A DNA stretch of 64,000 bases from Pseudomonas sp. Au-Pse12 (GCF_021341665.1 NZ_JAJTTH010000005.1:124001-188000), one strand, 5' to 3'; positions 43,025-54,485 are shown, counted from the first letter of the stretch. Numbers and translations: made by a program. The notes: generated by a model from the letters alone, not told the origin.

Positions 43025-45856
43025 ATGCAAGAAAGCGTGATGCAGCGCATGTGGAACAGCGCCTACCTATCCGGTAGTAACGCTGCCTATGTGGAAGAGC
43101 TCTACGAGCTCTACCTGCACGACCCTAACGCTGTGCCAGAAGAGTGGCGCACTTACTTTCAGAAGTTGCCTACCGACGGCAGCACTGCCATCGATGTTTC
43201 GCACTCGACAATCCGCGATCATTTCGTCTTGCTGGCAAAGAACCAGCGCCGCGCCCAACCGGTATCCGCCGGTAGCGTGAGCAGTGAGCACGAGAAGAAG
43301 CAAGTTGAAGTGCTGCGATTGATCCAGGCCTATCGGATGCGTGGCCACCAGGCAGCCCAGCTGGACCCGCTGGGGCTGTGGCAGCGTCCTGCACCTGCAG
43401 ACCTGTCGATCAATCATTACGGCTTGACCAATGCCGATCTTGATACGACCTTCCGTGCCGGCGACCTGTTCATCGGCAAAGAGGAAGCGAGCCTACGCGA
43501 AATTCACGAAGCGTTGCAGCAGACATATTGCCGCACCATCGGCGCTGAATTCACGCACATCACCGATTCCGAGCAGCGTCAGTGGTTCCAGCAGCGTCTG
43601 GAAAGCGTACGCGGCCGTCCGACCTATTCCGCCGACATCAAGAGCCACCTGCTCGAGCGCGTCACCGCCGGCGAAGGCCTGGAAAAATACCTGGGTACCA
43701 AATACCCGGGCACCAAGCGTTTCGGTCTGGAAGGTGGCGAAAGCCTGATTCCGATGCTCGATGAGCTGATCCAGCGTTCCGGCTCCTACGGCACCAAGGA
43801 AGTTGTGATCGGCATGGCCCACCGTGGCCGTCTCAACGTGTTGGTCAACACCTTCGGCAAGAACCCGCGCGAGCTGTTCGATGAGTTCGAAGGCAAGAAG
43901 AAGGTCGAGCTGGGTTCCGGTGACGTGAAGTATCACCAGGGCTTCTCGTCCAACGTGATGACCACCGGTGGCGAAGTTCACCTGGCCATGGCGTTCAACC
44001 CGTCCCACCTGGAAATCGTTTCTCCAGTGGTCGAAGGTTCGGTGCGCGCCCGTCAGGACCGCCGCAATGACCAGACCGGCGACAAGGTTCTGCCGATCTC
44101 GATCCACGGTGACGCGGCGTTCGCCGGTCAGGGCGTGGTGATGGAAACCTTCCAGATGTCCCAGACCCGCGGTTTCCGTACCGGCGGCACGGTGCACATC
44201 GTGATCAACAACCAGGTTGGTTTCACCATCAGCAACCCGCTGGACTCGCGTTCCACCGAGTACGCAACCGACGTTGCGAAGATGATCCAGGCACCGATCC
44301 TCCATGTGAATGGCGATGATCCGGAAGCCGTGTTGTTCGTGACCCAGCTGGCCATCGACTACCGCATGCAGTACAAGCGCGACGTGGTGATCGACCTGGT
44401 CTGCTACCGTCGTCGCGGTCACAACGAGGCCGACGAGCCAAGCGGCACCCAGCCACTGATGTATCAGCAGATCACCAAGCAGCGCACCACCCGTGAGCTG
44501 TATGCTGATCGTCTGACCCAGAGCGGTGTGCTCGACGCCGAGCGTGTTCAGGCGAAAGTCGACGAATACCGCAACGCGCTGGACAACGGTCTGCACGTAG
44601 TGAAGAGCCTGGTCAAGGAGCCGAACAAAGAGTTGTTCGTGGACTGGCGTCCATACCTGGGCCACACCTGGACCGCGCGCCACGACACCACCTTCGACCT
44701 CAAGACCCTGCAAGAGCTGTCTGCCAAGCTGCTGGAAATTCCAGAAGGCTTCGTGGTTCAGCGTCAGGTCGCGAAGATCTACGAAGACCGTCAGAAGATG
44801 CAAGCCGGCGGCCTGCCGATCAACTGGGGTTACGCTGAAACCATGGCGTACGCGACCCTGGCGTTCGAAGGTCACCCGATCCGCATGACCGGCCAGGACA
44901 TCGGCCGCGGCACCTTCTCGCACCGTCACGCGGTGTTGCACAACCAGAAGGACGCCGGTACCTACATTCCGTTGCAGCACCTGTACGACGGCCAGCCACG
45001 TTTCGACCTGTACGATTCGTTCCTGTCCGAAGAAGCGGTACTGGCATTCGAATACGGCTACTCGACCACCACGCCGAATGCGCTGGTGATCTGGGAAGCC
45101 CAGTTCGGCGACTTTGCCAACGGTGCACAAGTGGTGATCGACCAGTTCATCACCAGTGGCGAGCACAAGTGGGGCCGTCTCTGCGGTCTGACCATGCTGC
45201 TGCCACACGGTTATGAAGGTCAGGGCCCTGAGCACTCCTCGGCTCGTCTGGAGCGTTACCTGCAGCTGTGCGCCGAGCACAACATCCAGGTGTGCGTACC
45301 GACTACGCCGGCTCAGATCTACCACTTGCTGCGTCGCCAGGTGATTCGCCCGCTGCGCAAGCCGCTGGTCGTGCTGACACCGAAATCCCTGCTGCGTCAT
45401 AAACTGGCCATCTCGACCCTGGAAGATCTGGCGGAAGGTTCGTTCCAGACCGTTATCCCGGAAATCGATGCCCAGGATCCAAAAGACGTGGGTCGCATCA
45501 TTCTGTGTAGCGGCAAGGTCTACTACGACCTGTTGGAAAAACGCCGTGCCGAAGGTCGTGACGACATCGCCATCGTGCGTATCGAGCAGCTGTACCCATT
45601 CCCTGAGGACGACCTGATCGAAGTCCTGGCTCCGTACAAAAACGTCAAACACATCGTTTGGTGTCAGGAAGAGCCGATGAACCAGGGTGCCTGGTACTGC
45701 AGCCAGCATCACATGCGTCGCATCATCAGCGGTCACAACAAGTCGCTCGTACTCGAGTACGCGGGCCGTGACGCTTCTGCTGCCCCAGCTTGTGGTTATG
45801 CATCGATGCACGCTGAGCAGCAGGAAAAACTGCTGCAAGATGCCTTTACTGTTTAA
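43025..45856 (+). CDS. sucA: 2-oxoglutarate dehydrogenase E1 component
   Basis: A 943-residue thiamine-diphosphate E1o of normal length. The N-terminal peptide (YLSGSNAAYVEELYELYL) tethers it to the E2 core. Cofactor and active-site segments include GMAHRGRLNVLVN, HGDAAFAGQGVVMETFQ and VIDLVCYRRRGHNEADEP. It decarboxylates 2-oxoglutarate and succinylates the lipoyl arm of SucB. GAGGGTG lies before the ATG. It begins the sucAB-lpd-sucCD part of the cluster. Confidence 0.98.
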   Translation: MQESVMQRMWNSAYLSGSNAAYVEELYELYLHDPNAVPEEWRTYFQKLPTDGSTAIDVSHSTIRDHFVLLAKNQRRAQPVSAGSVSSEHEKKQVEVLRLIQAYRMRGHQAAQLDPLGLWQRPAPADLSINHYGLTNADLDTTFRAGDLFIGKEEASLREIHEALQQTYCRTIGAEFTHITDSEQRQWFQQRLESVRGRPTYSADIKSHLLERVTAGEGLEKYLGTKYPGTKRFGLEGGESLIPMLDELIQRSGSYGTKEVVIGMAHRGRLNVLVNTFGKNPRELFDEFEGKKKVELGSGDVKYHQGFSSNVMTTGGEVHLAMAFNPSHLEIVSPVVEGSVRARQDRRNDQTGDKVLPISIHGDAAFAGQGVVMETFQMSQTRGFRTGGTVHIVINNQVGFTISNPLDSRSTEYATDVAKMIQAPILHVNGDDPEAVLFVTQLAIDYRMQYKRDVVIDLVCYRRRGHNEADEPSGTQPLMYQQITKQRTTRELYADRLTQSGVLDAERVQAKVDEYRNALDNGLHVVKSLVKEPNKELFVDWRPYLGHTWTARHDTTFDLKTLQELSAKLLEIPEGFVVQRQVAKIYEDRQKMQAGGLPINWGYAETMAYATLAFEGHPIRMTGQDIGRGTFSHRHAVLHNQKDAGTYIPLQHLYDGQPRFDLYDSFLSEEAVLAFEYGYSTTTPNALVIWEAQFGDFANGAQVVIDQFITSGEHKWGRLCGLTMLLPHGYEGQGPEHSSARLERYLQLCAEHNIQVCVPTTPAQIYHLLRRQVIRPLRKPLVVLTPKSLLRHKLAISTLEDLAEGSFQTVIPEIDAQDPKDVGRIILCSGKVYYDLLEKRRAEGRDDIAIVRIEQLYPFPEDDLIEVLAPYKNVKHIVWCQEEPMNQGAWYCSQHHMRRIISGHNKSLVLEYAGRDASAAPACGYASMHAEQQEKLLQDAFTV

Positions 45857-45898
45857 CGCCTTCGCGCACCTGAAACCGAATTTAAGGAACCACAGATA

Positions 45899-47119
45899 AT
45901 GGCTATCGAGATCAAAGCCCCCACTTTCCCGGAATCGGTTGCCGATGGCACCGTTGCCACCTGGCACAAACAACCGGGCGACGCCGTCAAGCGTGACGAG
46001 CTGATCGTTGACATCGAGACCGACAAGGTCGTGCTGGAAGTTCTGGCCACCGCCGACGGCGTACTGGGCGCTATCGTCAAGAACGAAGGCGATACCGTTC
46101 TGTCCGACGAAGTGCTGGGCTCCATCGTTGAAGGCGGCGCCGCTGCGGCTGCTCCTGCTGCCGCTGCTCCGGCCGCTGCCGCTGCCGCCCCGGCTGCCGC
46201 TGACGGCGAAGAGGATCCAATCGCTGCTCCTGCCGCGCGCAAGCTGGCTGAAGAAAACGGCATCAACATCGCCTCCGTTGCCGGTACTGGCAAAGGCGGT
46301 CGCGTGACCAAGGAAGACGTGGTGGCTGCTGTTGCCGCGAAGAAAGCCGCTCCAGCTGCCGCGCCAGCCAAGGCTCCGGCTCCTGCCGCTGCTGCTCCGG
46401 TCTTCGCTGCCGGCGATCGCGTCGAGAAGCGCGTACCTATGACCCGTCTGCGTGCCAAGGTTGCCGAGCGTCTGGTTGAAGCCCAGTCGAACATGGCAAT
46501 GCTGACCACCTTCAACGAAGTCGACATGACCGAAGTCATGGCGCTGCGTTCGAAGTACAAGGACCTGTTCGAGAAGTCCCACAACGGCGTACGCCTGGGC
46601 TTCATGTCGTTCTTCGTCAAGGCCGCCACCGAAGCGCTGAAGCGTTTCCCTGCGGTCAACGCCTCGATCGACGGTTCCGACATCGTCTACCACGGCTACG
46701 CCGACATCGGTGTTGCGGTCTCCAGCGACCGTGGCCTGGTGGTTCCGGTTCTGCGTAACGCCGAACTGATGAGCCTGGCCGAAATCGAAGGCGGCATCGC
46801 TACCTTCGGCAAGAAGGCTCGTGACGGCAAGCTGTCGATGGAAGAGATGACCGGTGGTACTTTCACCATCACCAACGGTGGTACTTTCGGTTCGATGATG
46901 TCGACCCCGATCGTCAACCCGCCGCAAGCCGCGATCCTGGGCATGCACAACATCCTGCAGCGCCCTATGGCAATCAATGGCCAAGTAGTGATCCGCCCGA
47001 TGATGTACCTGGCGCTGTCCTATGACCACCGCCTGATCGACGGTAAAGAAGCCGTGACGTTCCTGGTGACCATCAAGAACCTGCTGGAAGACCCAGCGCG
47101 TCTGCTCCTGGACATCTAA
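45899..47119 (+). CDS. sucB: Dihydrolipoamide succinyltransferase (E2o)
   Basis: A 406-residue E2o. It has one lipoyl domain with the lipoyl lysine in [11 protein letters not shown] (about residue 43), an Ala/Pro linker, the E3-binding domain [29 protein letters not shown] (about 115-143), a second Ala/Pro linker, and the catalytic domain ending in the active-site His of [12 protein letters not shown] (about 377). It forms the 24-mer core of the 2-oxoglutarate dehydrogenase complex. Confidence 0.98.
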   Translation: MAIEIKAPTFPESVADGTVATWHKQPGDAVKRDELIVDIETDKVVLEVLATADGVLGAIVKNEGDTVLSDEVLGSIVEGGAAAAAPAAAAPAAAAAAPAAADGEEDPIAAPAARKLAEENGINIASVAGTGKGGRVTKEDVVAAVAAKKAAPAAAPAKAPAPAAAAPVFAAGDRVEKRVPMTRLRAKVAERLVEAQSNMAMLTTFNEVDMTEVMALRSKYKDLFEKSHNGVRLGFMSFFVKAATEALKRFPAVNASIDGSDIVYHGYADIGVAVSSDRGLVVPVLRNAELMSLAEIEGGIATFGKKARDGKLSMEEMTGGTFTITNGGTFGSMMSTPIVNPPQAAILGMHNILQRPMAINGQVVIRPMMYLALSYDHRLIDGKEAVTFLVTIKNLLEDPARLLLDI

Positions 47120-47121
47120 AA

Positions 47122-48659
<1,538 letters not shown>

Positions 48660-48690
48660 GACAATAAGAAACCACGGCGGATTGCCCGTC

Positions 48691-48798
48691 GTGAGCCTTG
48701 CGAGCAAGACTCACCGCGGAATCTCCGCTGGACTCGACCTCTTGAGGTAGTGCCACATTCTGGACCGGAGCCCAGGCTCCGGGTTCAGGTGTGGCACT
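48691..48798 (+). other. Structured RNA spacer between lpd and sucC
   Basis: Two stable elements. A nested hairpin (GTGAG..CTCAC around CTTGC..GCAAG, 48691-48714) and a longer one with perfect outer arms AGTGCCACA / TGTGGCACT (48749-48757 and 48790-48798) enclosing CCGGAGC / GCTCCGG. There is no T-run. It is a candidate processing, pausing or protein-binding site within the suc transcript. Confidence 0.6.
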
Positions 48799-48885
48799 GG
48801 TTTGAGAGTAGCGGTCACAGGTGGCGCGGCACTCATCATGAGCGCAGCGCCGAATGCGCAGTACCTAACGAAGACGGTAAAAAGC

Positions 48886-50052
48886 ATGAATCTTCACGAG
48901 TATCAGGGTAAGCAGCTGTTCGCTGAGTACGGCCTGCCAGTATCCAAAGGCTACGCGGTAGACACCCCCGAAGAAGCAGCAGAAGCTTGCGACAAGATCG
49001 GCGGTTCGGAGTGGGTTGTTAAAGCCCAGGTCCACGCAGGTGGTCGCGGTAAAGCGGGCGGCGTTAAGCTGGTTCGCAGCAAAGAAGACGCTAAAGCATT
49101 CGCTCAACAGTGGTTGGGCAAGCGTCTGGTGACTTATCAGACTGATGCCAATGGCCAGCCTGTCACCAAGATCCTGGTTGAATCGTGCACTGATATCGCT
49201 AAAGAGCTGTACCTGGGCGCTGTCGTTGACCGTTCGAGCCGTCGCATCGTGTTCATGGCTTCCACCGAAGGTGGCGTGGACATCGAGAAGATCGCTCACG
49301 ACACTCCAGAAAAAATTCTCAAAGCCACTATCGATCCACTGGTTGGCGCTCAGCCATTCCAGGGCCGCGAGCTGGCTTTCCAACTGGGCCTGGAAGGCAA
49401 GCAAGTTGCCCAGTTCGCCAAGATCTTCGTAGGTCTGGCCAAACTGTTCCAGGATCACGATCTGGCCCTGCTGGAAGTGAACCCGCTGGTGATCAAGGCG
49501 GACGGCGATCTGCACTGCCTGGACGCGAAGATCAACATCGACGCCAACGCCATGTACCGTCAGCCTAAGCTGAAAACCTTCCACGATCCGTCGCAGGACG
49601 ATCCACGTGAAGCTCACGCTGCCAAGTTCGAACTGAACTACGTAGCCCTGGAAGGCAACATTGGCTGCATGGTCAACGGTGCCGGCCTGGCCATGGGTAC
49701 CATGGACATCGTCAACCTGCACGGCGGCAAGCCAGCCAACTTCCTCGACGTAGGTGGTGGTGCTACCAAAGAGCGCGTGACCGAAGCCTTCAAGATCATC
49801 CTGTCCGACACCAACGTCGCTGCAGTACTGGTCAACATCTTCGGCGGCATCGTTCGCTGCGACATGATTGCCGAAGGCATCATCGGCGCCGTGAAAGAAG
49901 TCGGCGTGAAAATCCCGGTTGTTGTTCGCCTTGAAGGTAACAACGCTGAACTGGGCGCTAAAGTACTGGCAGAAAGCGGCTTGAACATCATCGCTGCTAC
50001 CAGCCTGACCGACGCTGCTCAACAAGTTGTCAAAGCTGCGGAGGGCAAATAA
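48886..50052 (+). CDS. sucC: Succinyl-CoA synthetase beta subunit
   Basis: A 388-residue ATP-grasp protein. The N-terminal [22 protein letters not shown] is typical, nucleotide-binding segments include [16 protein letters not shown], and the [16 protein letters not shown] plus [16 protein letters not shown] region is C-terminal. With SucD it makes succinate and ATP from succinyl-CoA. A farther upstream ATG is not supported by homology. Its stop shares one base with the sucD start. Confidence 0.98.
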   Translation: MNLHEYQGKQLFAEYGLPVSKGYAVDTPEEAAEACDKIGGSEWVVKAQVHAGGRGKAGGVKLVRSKEDAKAFAQQWLGKRLVTYQTDANGQPVTKILVESCTDIAKELYLGAVVDRSSRRIVFMASTEGGVDIEKIAHDTPEKILKATIDPLVGAQPFQGRELAFQLGLEGKQVAQFAKIFVGLAKLFQDHDLALLEVNPLVIKADGDLHCLDAKINIDANAMYRQPKLKTFHDPSQDDPREAHAAKFELNYVALEGNIGCMVNGAGLAMGTMDIVNLHGGKPANFLDVGGGATKERVTEAFKIILSDTNVAAVLVNIFGGIVRCDMIAEGIIGAVKEVGVKIPVVVRLEGNNAELGAKVLAESGLNIIAATSLTDAAQQVVKAAEGK

Positions 50053-50933
50053 TGAGCGTCCTGATCAATAAAGACACCAAAGTTATCTGCCAGGGTATTA
50101 CCGGTTCGCAAGGTAGTTTCCACACCCAGCAAGCCATCGAATACGGCACCAAGATGGTTGGTGGCGTAACTCCGGGCAAAGGCGGCACCGAGCACCTGGG
50201 CCTGCCAGTGTTCAACACCGTGAAAGACGCAGTAGCTGCCACTGGCGCCACCGCCAGCGTGATCTACGTTCCAGCTCCTTTCTGCAAGGACTCGATCCTG
50301 GAAGCTGCTTTCGGCGGCATCAAGCTGATCGTCTGCATCACCGAAGGCATTCCTACCCTGGACATGCTGGACGCTAAAGTTAAGTGCGACGAGCTGGGCG
50401 TTACCCTGATCGGCCCTAACTGCCCAGGCGTGATCACTCCAGGCGAATGCAAGATCGGCATCATGCCAGGTCACATTCACTTGCCAGGCAAGGTCGGTAT
50501 CGTTTCCCGTTCCGGCACCCTGACCTACGAAGCTGTGAAGCAGACCACTGACGCCGGTTTCGGTCAGTCCACCTGCGTCGGCATCGGTGGCGACCCGATC
50601 CCGGGTTCGAACTTCATCGACATCCTGAAGCTGTTCCAGGAAGACCCGAAGACCGAAGCGATCGTGATGATCGGCGAAATCGGCGGTTCGGCTGAAGAAG
50701 AAGCGGCTGCCTACATCAAGGCTCACGTGACCAAGCCAGTTGTTTCCTACATCGCTGGTGTGACTGCTCCTCCGGGCAAGCGCATGGGCCATGCTGGCGC
50801 AATCATCTCTGGCGGCAAAGGCACTGCAGACGAGAAGTTCGCTGCTCTGCAAGACGCAGGCGTGAAAACCGTGCGTTCGCTGGCAGACATCGGCAAGGCC
50901 CTGGCCGAGCTGACCGGTTGGGCTGTCAAGTAA
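50052..50933 (+). CDS. sucD: Succinyl-CoA synthetase alpha subunit
   Basis: A 293-residue alpha subunit. The CoA-binding Rossmann part has [24 protein letters not shown], and the phosphorylated His is in [18 protein letters not shown] near residue 246. It is translationally coupled to sucC through an ATGA-like overlap (TAATG). It is the last gene of the TCA supercluster, closed by a strong terminator. Confidence 0.98.
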   Translation: MSVLINKDTKVICQGITGSQGSFHTQQAIEYGTKMVGGVTPGKGGTEHLGLPVFNTVKDAVAATGATASVIYVPAPFCKDSILEAAFGGIKLIVCITEGIPTLDMLDAKVKCDELGVTLIGPNCPGVITPGECKIGIMPGHIHLPGKVGIVSRSGTLTYEAVKQTTDAGFGQSTCVGIGGDPIPGSNFIDILKLFQEDPKTEAIVMIGEIGGSAEEEAAAYIKAHVTKPVVSYIAGVTAPPGKRMGHAGAIISGGKGTADEKFAALQDAGVKTVRSLADIGKALAELTGWAVK

Positions 50934-50962
50934 GCCTCGCGCTTAGCTTGCAACTCTTCCAG

Positions 50963-50990
50963 CAAAGGCCACCTTCGGGTGGCCTTTGTG
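50963..50990 (+). terminator. Terminator of the suc operon
   Basis: Perfect 11-base stem CAAAGGCCACC / GGTGGCCTTTG with a UUCG tetraloop, followed by TGCTTTCT. Confidence 0.88.
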
Positions 50991-51168
50991 CTTTCTGGCG
51001 TATGAGCCGGCGAGCCTCTGGGCGGGATGTTGTCCTTGCCGAGGCCTTTGCCGTCCAGCCTGCTCTTGCGCGAGCCCACTCCAGCGAACGGGTGCTGCGC
51101 AAGGCAGGCGCCAGCAGGGCAGTGGCTGCGCGGGGGGGATTTAGTCCGGTGGAAATATAATTTCAAAA

Positions 51169-51190
51169 ATGCGACATCCCAATGTCGCAT
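51169..51190. promoter_or_regulatory. Operator-like perfect palindrome ATGCGACAT-N4-ATGTCGCAT
   Basis: Perfect 9-base arms with a 4-base spacer in A/T-rich flanks, about 190 bases upstream of brnQ. It has the symmetry of a dimeric regulator site. No T-run follows, and sucD already has its own terminator. Confidence 0.6.
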
Positions 51191-51317
51191 ATCAGAAAAT
51201 TCGCATTGCGCCGGTGCGTTCGTCTTGCGGATTCGGTAGGCTAGCCGCCTCTTTATGCGTCTGCTGCCCACAAGGTATCGGCGCGCTAAACGGGTCAGTC
51301 TTATACGGATTGACAGC

Positions 51318-51341
51318 ATTTCCCTCACCCATAAGGGAAAT
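51318..51341 (+). promoter_or_regulatory. Hairpin in the brnQ leader
   Basis: Perfect arms ATTTCCCT / AGGGAAAT with an 8-base loop, about 40 bases before the brnQ ATG. It could be an operator or an RNA element. Confidence 0.45.
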
Positions 51342-51381
51342 CCCTCTCTAAATTCCGATTCAGTAGTGTGGTATTTCCTTA

Positions 51382-52695
51382 ATGAAAGTGTTGAAAGGCC
51401 AGGACATTCTGGCACTCGGCTTTATGACTTTTGCCCTGTTCGTCGGGGCTGGCAACATCATCTTCCCGCCTATCGTCGGCTTGCAGTCCGGACCTCATGT
51501 CTGGATGGCGGCGCTGGGCTTCCTGATCACCGCAGTCGGTCTGCCGGTGATCACCGTGGTTGCCCTGGCCAAGGTCGGCGGCGCCATGGATGCACTGAGC
51601 ACACCTATCGGCAAAGTGGCCGGCGGCCTGTTGGCGGCGGTCTGCTACTTGGCGGTGGGCCCGCTGTTCGCCACGCCGCGCACCGCCACCGTGTCCTTTG
51701 AAGTGGGCCTGGCGCCGTTGACCGGCGAAAGCCCGCTGGCGCTGTTCCTCTACAGCTCCGTGTACTTCCTGCTGGTGTTTTTCATCTCGCTGTACCCGGG
51801 CCGCCTGCTGGATACCGTCGGGCGCTTCCTGGCGCCGCTGAAGATCATCGCCCTGGCCGTACTGGGCATTGCCGCCTTCGCCTTGCCTGCCGGCGACATC
51901 GGCACCGCCACTGCCGAGTACGTCGCGGCGCCGTTCTCCCAGGGCTTCATCAATGGTTACCTGACCATGGATACCCTGGGCGCATTGGTGTTCGGGATCG
52001 TCATCGTCAATGCGATCCGTTCCCGTGGCGTCGAGTCACCTCGGTTGATCACCCGTTATGCGGTAATCGCCGGCCTGATTGCCGGGGTCGGCCTGGCGCT
52101 GGTCTACATCAGCCTGTTCCGCCTGGGCGCAGGCAGCCACGAAGTGGCCATTGGCGCTACCAACGGCGCCGCGGTATTGCACGCCTACGTGCAGCACACC
52201 TTCGGCTCCCTGGGCAGTGGCTTCCTGGCGGTGCTGATCTCCCTGGCCTGCCTGGTGACGGCCGTGGGCCTGACTTGTGCCTGCGCCGAGTACTTCAGCC
52301 GTGTGCTGCCGCTGTCCTACAAGACCTTGGTGGTGATCCTCGCGGCATTTTCGTTGCTGGTGTCGAACCTGGGCTTGACCAAGCTGATCGCTTTCTCGAT
52401 CCCGGTGCTGACCGCCATCTATCCGCCGTGCATCGCCCTGGTGGCCCTGAGCTTCTGCAAGGACTTCTGGCAGGACCAGCGCCGTATCGTCGGCCCGGTC
52501 ATGCTGGTGTCCTTCATCTTTGGTCTGATCGATGCCCTCAAGGGCGCGGGCCTGGCCGGCTGGATGCCAACCGAGTTGTCGCACCTGCCGCTGAGCGAGC
52601 AGGGCCTGGCGTGGCTGGTGCCTTCGGTGATCGTGCTGGCGGTGGCGGTGATCTGCGACCGTCTGCTGGGCAAGCGCAGCGAAGCGCTGGCCTGA
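51382..52695 (+). CDS. brnQ: Branched-chain amino acid carrier BrnQ
   Basis: A 437-residue LIVCS-family symporter with 12 predicted helices, taking up leucine, isoleucine and valine with Na+. The N-terminus [30 protein letters not shown] and the [17 protein letters not shown] loop near residue 95 are signatures of the family. It is monocistronic by its flanking terminators. No strong ribosome site precedes the ATG (TTTCCTTA), so translation may be modest or regulated. Confidence 0.96.
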   Translation: MKVLKGQDILALGFMTFALFVGAGNIIFPPIVGLQSGPHVWMAALGFLITAVGLPVITVVALAKVGGAMDALSTPIGKVAGGLLAAVCYLAVGPLFATPRTATVSFEVGLAPLTGESPLALFLYSSVYFLLVFFISLYPGRLLDTVGRFLAPLKIIALAVLGIAAFALPAGDIGTATAEYVAAPFSQGFINGYLTMDTLGALVFGIVIVNAIRSRGVESPRLITRYAVIAGLIAGVGLALVYISLFRLGAGSHEVAIGATNGAAVLHAYVQHTFGSLGSGFLAVLISLACLVTAVGLTCACAEYFSRVLPLSYKTLVVILAAFSLLVSNLGLTKLIAFSIPVLTAIYPPCIALVALSFCKDFWQDQRRIVGPVMLVSFIFGLIDALKGAGLAGWMPTELSHLPLSEQGLAWLVPSVIVLAVAVICDRLLGKRSEALA

Positions 52696-52739
52696 CGCTG
52701 TTTGTTCGGGGTCGCCACAAGCGGCCCATGAACACCAGG

Positions 52740-52776
52740 AAAAATGCCCCGCATCCATCGATGCGGGGCATTTTTT
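52740..52776. terminator. Rho-independent terminator after brnQ
   Basis: Perfect stem AAAATGCCCCGCATC / GATGCGGGGCATTTT with a CATC loop and a T6 tail. Confidence 0.92.
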
Positions 52777-52860
52777 ATGGGCGTGGGGCGGTGTCTTTTT
52801 CCTCGGTGGGGCGTCGAAGCAATGTCCTTTGTCTTCTGCCAACGCCTTACAGGAATTTGC

Positions 52861-53598
52861 ATGTCGTTCGTCCAAGCCAACCTGCTCCATCTACTGGCGG
52901 CTCTGTGGTTCGTCGTCTGCTGGGGGGGCTACACCCGCTACGCCAGCTGGAAAGGCCGGGATACAGCCTGCCTGGCCAGTGTCCTGCACCTGTATCGCGA
53001 GGACTGGATGCGCCGCATGCTGCTGCGCGACAACCGCATCGCCGATGCCAGCGTCATCGGCAACCTGGAGCGTAATGCCTCGTTCTTCGCCTCCAGCACA
53101 TTGATCATCCTGGCGGGCATCCTCACTGTACTGGGCGCCTCGGAACGTGCGGTGTCGTTGCTGGCGGACATTCCCATGGTCCAGCAGGCATCCCAGGGCA
53201 TGTCGGAGATCAAGCTGCTGTGCCTGGCGCTGGTCTTCGTCTATGCCTTCTTCACCTTCAGCTGGTGCATGCGCCAGTACAACTTCGCCGCGGTGTTGGT
53301 GGGGTCGGCGCCGATGATCGGCGAACGGCATGTGTCCGAACAGGAGCGCAAGGCCTTTGCCTCCCGCGCCGCGCGGGTGATCTCCATGGCGGCCAACCAG
53401 TTCAACTTTGGTTTGCGTTCCTATTATTTCGGCATGACCATGCTGGCCTGGTTCGTCAGCCCCTGGCTATTCATGCTGATGAGTGCGGGGGTGGTGTTTG
53501 TCCTGTATCGCCGGGAGTTTCATTCCGACGTACTTGAGGTCATGGTTTATACCCCGACGGAACACCCCCTGGTCGATAGCGGCAAAGATCCCGCGTGA
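52861..53598 (+). CDS. DUF599 membrane protein
   Basis: A 245-residue DUF599 protein. It has four predicted helices (about residues 5-23, 74-95, 118-138 and 198-228), with the typical YTRYASWKGRDTACLASVLHLYREDWMRRMLLRDNRI after helix 1, LERNASFFASSTLIILAG leading helix 2, and MAANQFNFGLRSYYFG near residue 180. Function is unknown. The ATG has AGGA 7 bases upstream; longer in-frame starts run through the brnQ terminator and are rejected. Confidence 0.85.
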   Translation: MSFVQANLLHLLAALWFVVCWGGYTRYASWKGRDTACLASVLHLYREDWMRRMLLRDNRIADASVIGNLERNASFFASSTLIILAGILTVLGASERAVSLLADIPMVQQASQGMSEIKLLCLALVFVYAFFTFSWCMRQYNFAAVLVGSAPMIGERHVSEQERKAFASRAARVISMAANQFNFGLRSYYFGMTMLAWFVSPWLFMLMSAGVVFVLYRREFHSDVLEVMVYTPTEHPLVDSGKDPA

Positions 53599-53645
53599 GC
53601 GGCGAGGGCTGAGTGACCTGTTGCCCGGTTAAAAGGAAGTGGCCA

Positions 53646-54119
53646 ATGAACCGTTCACGTGTACTGAAGTATTTGTGCTTGTCGTTCTTGCTGTTGTCGG
53701 GCTGCCGGATGCAAACCCTGTATTTGAATGGTGAAGCGCGGGGCCGGGTGGTGGATGCATTGAGTGGCCTGCCGATCGCCGGCGCCAGGGGCACGTTGTG
53801 TGGCGGGGAGTTCCTGACCGCTGAGGACGGCAGTTTCAAGCTTGATCCGGCAACGGATTGGGAGTGGGTGATGCTACTGGCCGGTCGCTCGCCACGGGAC
53901 ACCCCGCACCCTTGCGCCATGAGTATTGCCGCGGCGGATTACCAGACTCGCCAGTGGGTGGCGCCCTTTACCGCCAACTACGACTTCCCCATCAGGTTGT
54001 TGCCTGCCTCCAGTGCCTTGCGCTATGCGCCGCAGGCGGCGCAGAACCCTTCCATGGCGGCCAGTGTGCTGCAAGCCGAACCGCGCCCGGATGAAGTGTT
54101 CCTGAGCCCAGGCTCCTGA
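53646..54119 (+). CDS. Lipoprotein with a carboxypeptidase-regulatory-like domain
   Basis: A 157-residue predicted lipoprotein. The signal ends in lipobox LLSGC (Cys near residue 20). Residues 30-60 (ARGRVVDALSGLPIAGARGTLCGGEFLTAEDGSFKLDP) follow the pattern of a CarboxypepD_reg-like beta-sandwich, a fold used for carbohydrate or surface binding. The rest is low in motifs. AAAGGAAG lies before the ATG. It may be co-transcribed with the DUF599 gene 47 bases upstream. Confidence 0.72.
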   Translation: MNRSRVLKYLCLSFLLLSGCRMQTLYLNGEARGRVVDALSGLPIAGARGTLCGGEFLTAEDGSFKLDPATDWEWVMLLAGRSPRDTPHPCAMSIAAADYQTRQWVAPFTANYDFPIRLLPASSALRYAPQAAQNPSMAASVLQAEPRPDEVFLSPGS

Positions 54120-54127
54120 ACCTCGAT

Positions 54128-54154
54128 GCTTAGTTGCTTAACCGGCAACTAAGC
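54128..54154. other. Perfect 10-base hairpin downstream of the lipoprotein gene
   Basis: GCTTAGTTGC / GCAACTAAGC around a 7-base loop, 30 bases ahead of a second, stronger terminator. There is no T-run. Confidence 0.5.
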
Positions 54155-54180
54155 AGCGTTGTATAGGTGCTGTTTGCGCA

Positions 54181-54215
54181 CAGAACAAAGCCCGCACTTG
54201 GCGGGCTTTGTTCTG
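54181..54215. terminator. Bidirectional terminator
   Basis: Perfect 15-base stem CAGAACAAAGCCCGC / GCGGGCTTTGTTCTG with a 5-base loop, between convergent lipoprotein genes. Confidence 0.88.
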
Positions 54216-54233
54216 TATTGCGCTAAGACAGAC

Positions 54234-54485
54234 TTAGTTGGTCTTAGGGGCTGCTTCCTTGGCGCTTTCTTCAACAGCGGCCTTGTTGGATTCAGCCTGA
54301 TCTTTGGCTGCTTCGGCGTTTTCTTTCGCCGCTTCGTTCACTTTATCCTGAGCTTCGTTCATTTTCTGTTGAGCTTGCTCAGCGTGTTGATTGGCATCTT
54401 GAGCTTTGTCCTCGGATTTTTTGTCGCAGGCAGCCAGACCGAGGGAAGCGGTCAGCATCAGGGCAATAGCTAAAGTCTTACGCAT
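54234..54485 (-). CDS. Small Lpp-like coiled-coil lipoprotein
   Basis: An 83-residue lipoprotein with signal peptide and lipobox LAAC (Cys 20). The rest, about 55 residues, is a very regular Ala/Glu/Lys/Gln-rich helix (EDKAQDANQHAEQAQQKMNE onward) of coiled-coil type, ending PKTN. It resembles OprI/Lpp-type or stress-related coiled-coil lipoproteins but lacks the terminal Lys-Arg pair used by Lpp for peptidoglycan linkage. AGGAG lies before the ATG. It has its own terminator. Confidence 0.8.
   Translation of the reverse strand: MRKTLAIALMLTASLGLAACDKKSEDKAQDANQHAEQAQQKMNEAQDKVNEAAKENAEAAKDQAESNKAAVEESAKEAAPKTN

Larger units (their letters stand above)
50991..51381. other. Long spacer between sucD and brnQ
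   Basis: This 391-base stretch has no convincing gene. It opens with G+C-rich sequence of possible degenerate REP character, then turns A/T-rich at about 51,140 and holds the two palindromes listed separately. A TTGACA lies at 51310-51315, but no good -10 follows at proper spacing. Confidence 0.5.

Noticed and set aside
51303..51340. TTGACA at 51310 as a brnQ sigma70 promoter
   Set aside because: At 16-18 bases downstream there is only AAGGGA/TAAGGG, a poor -10.
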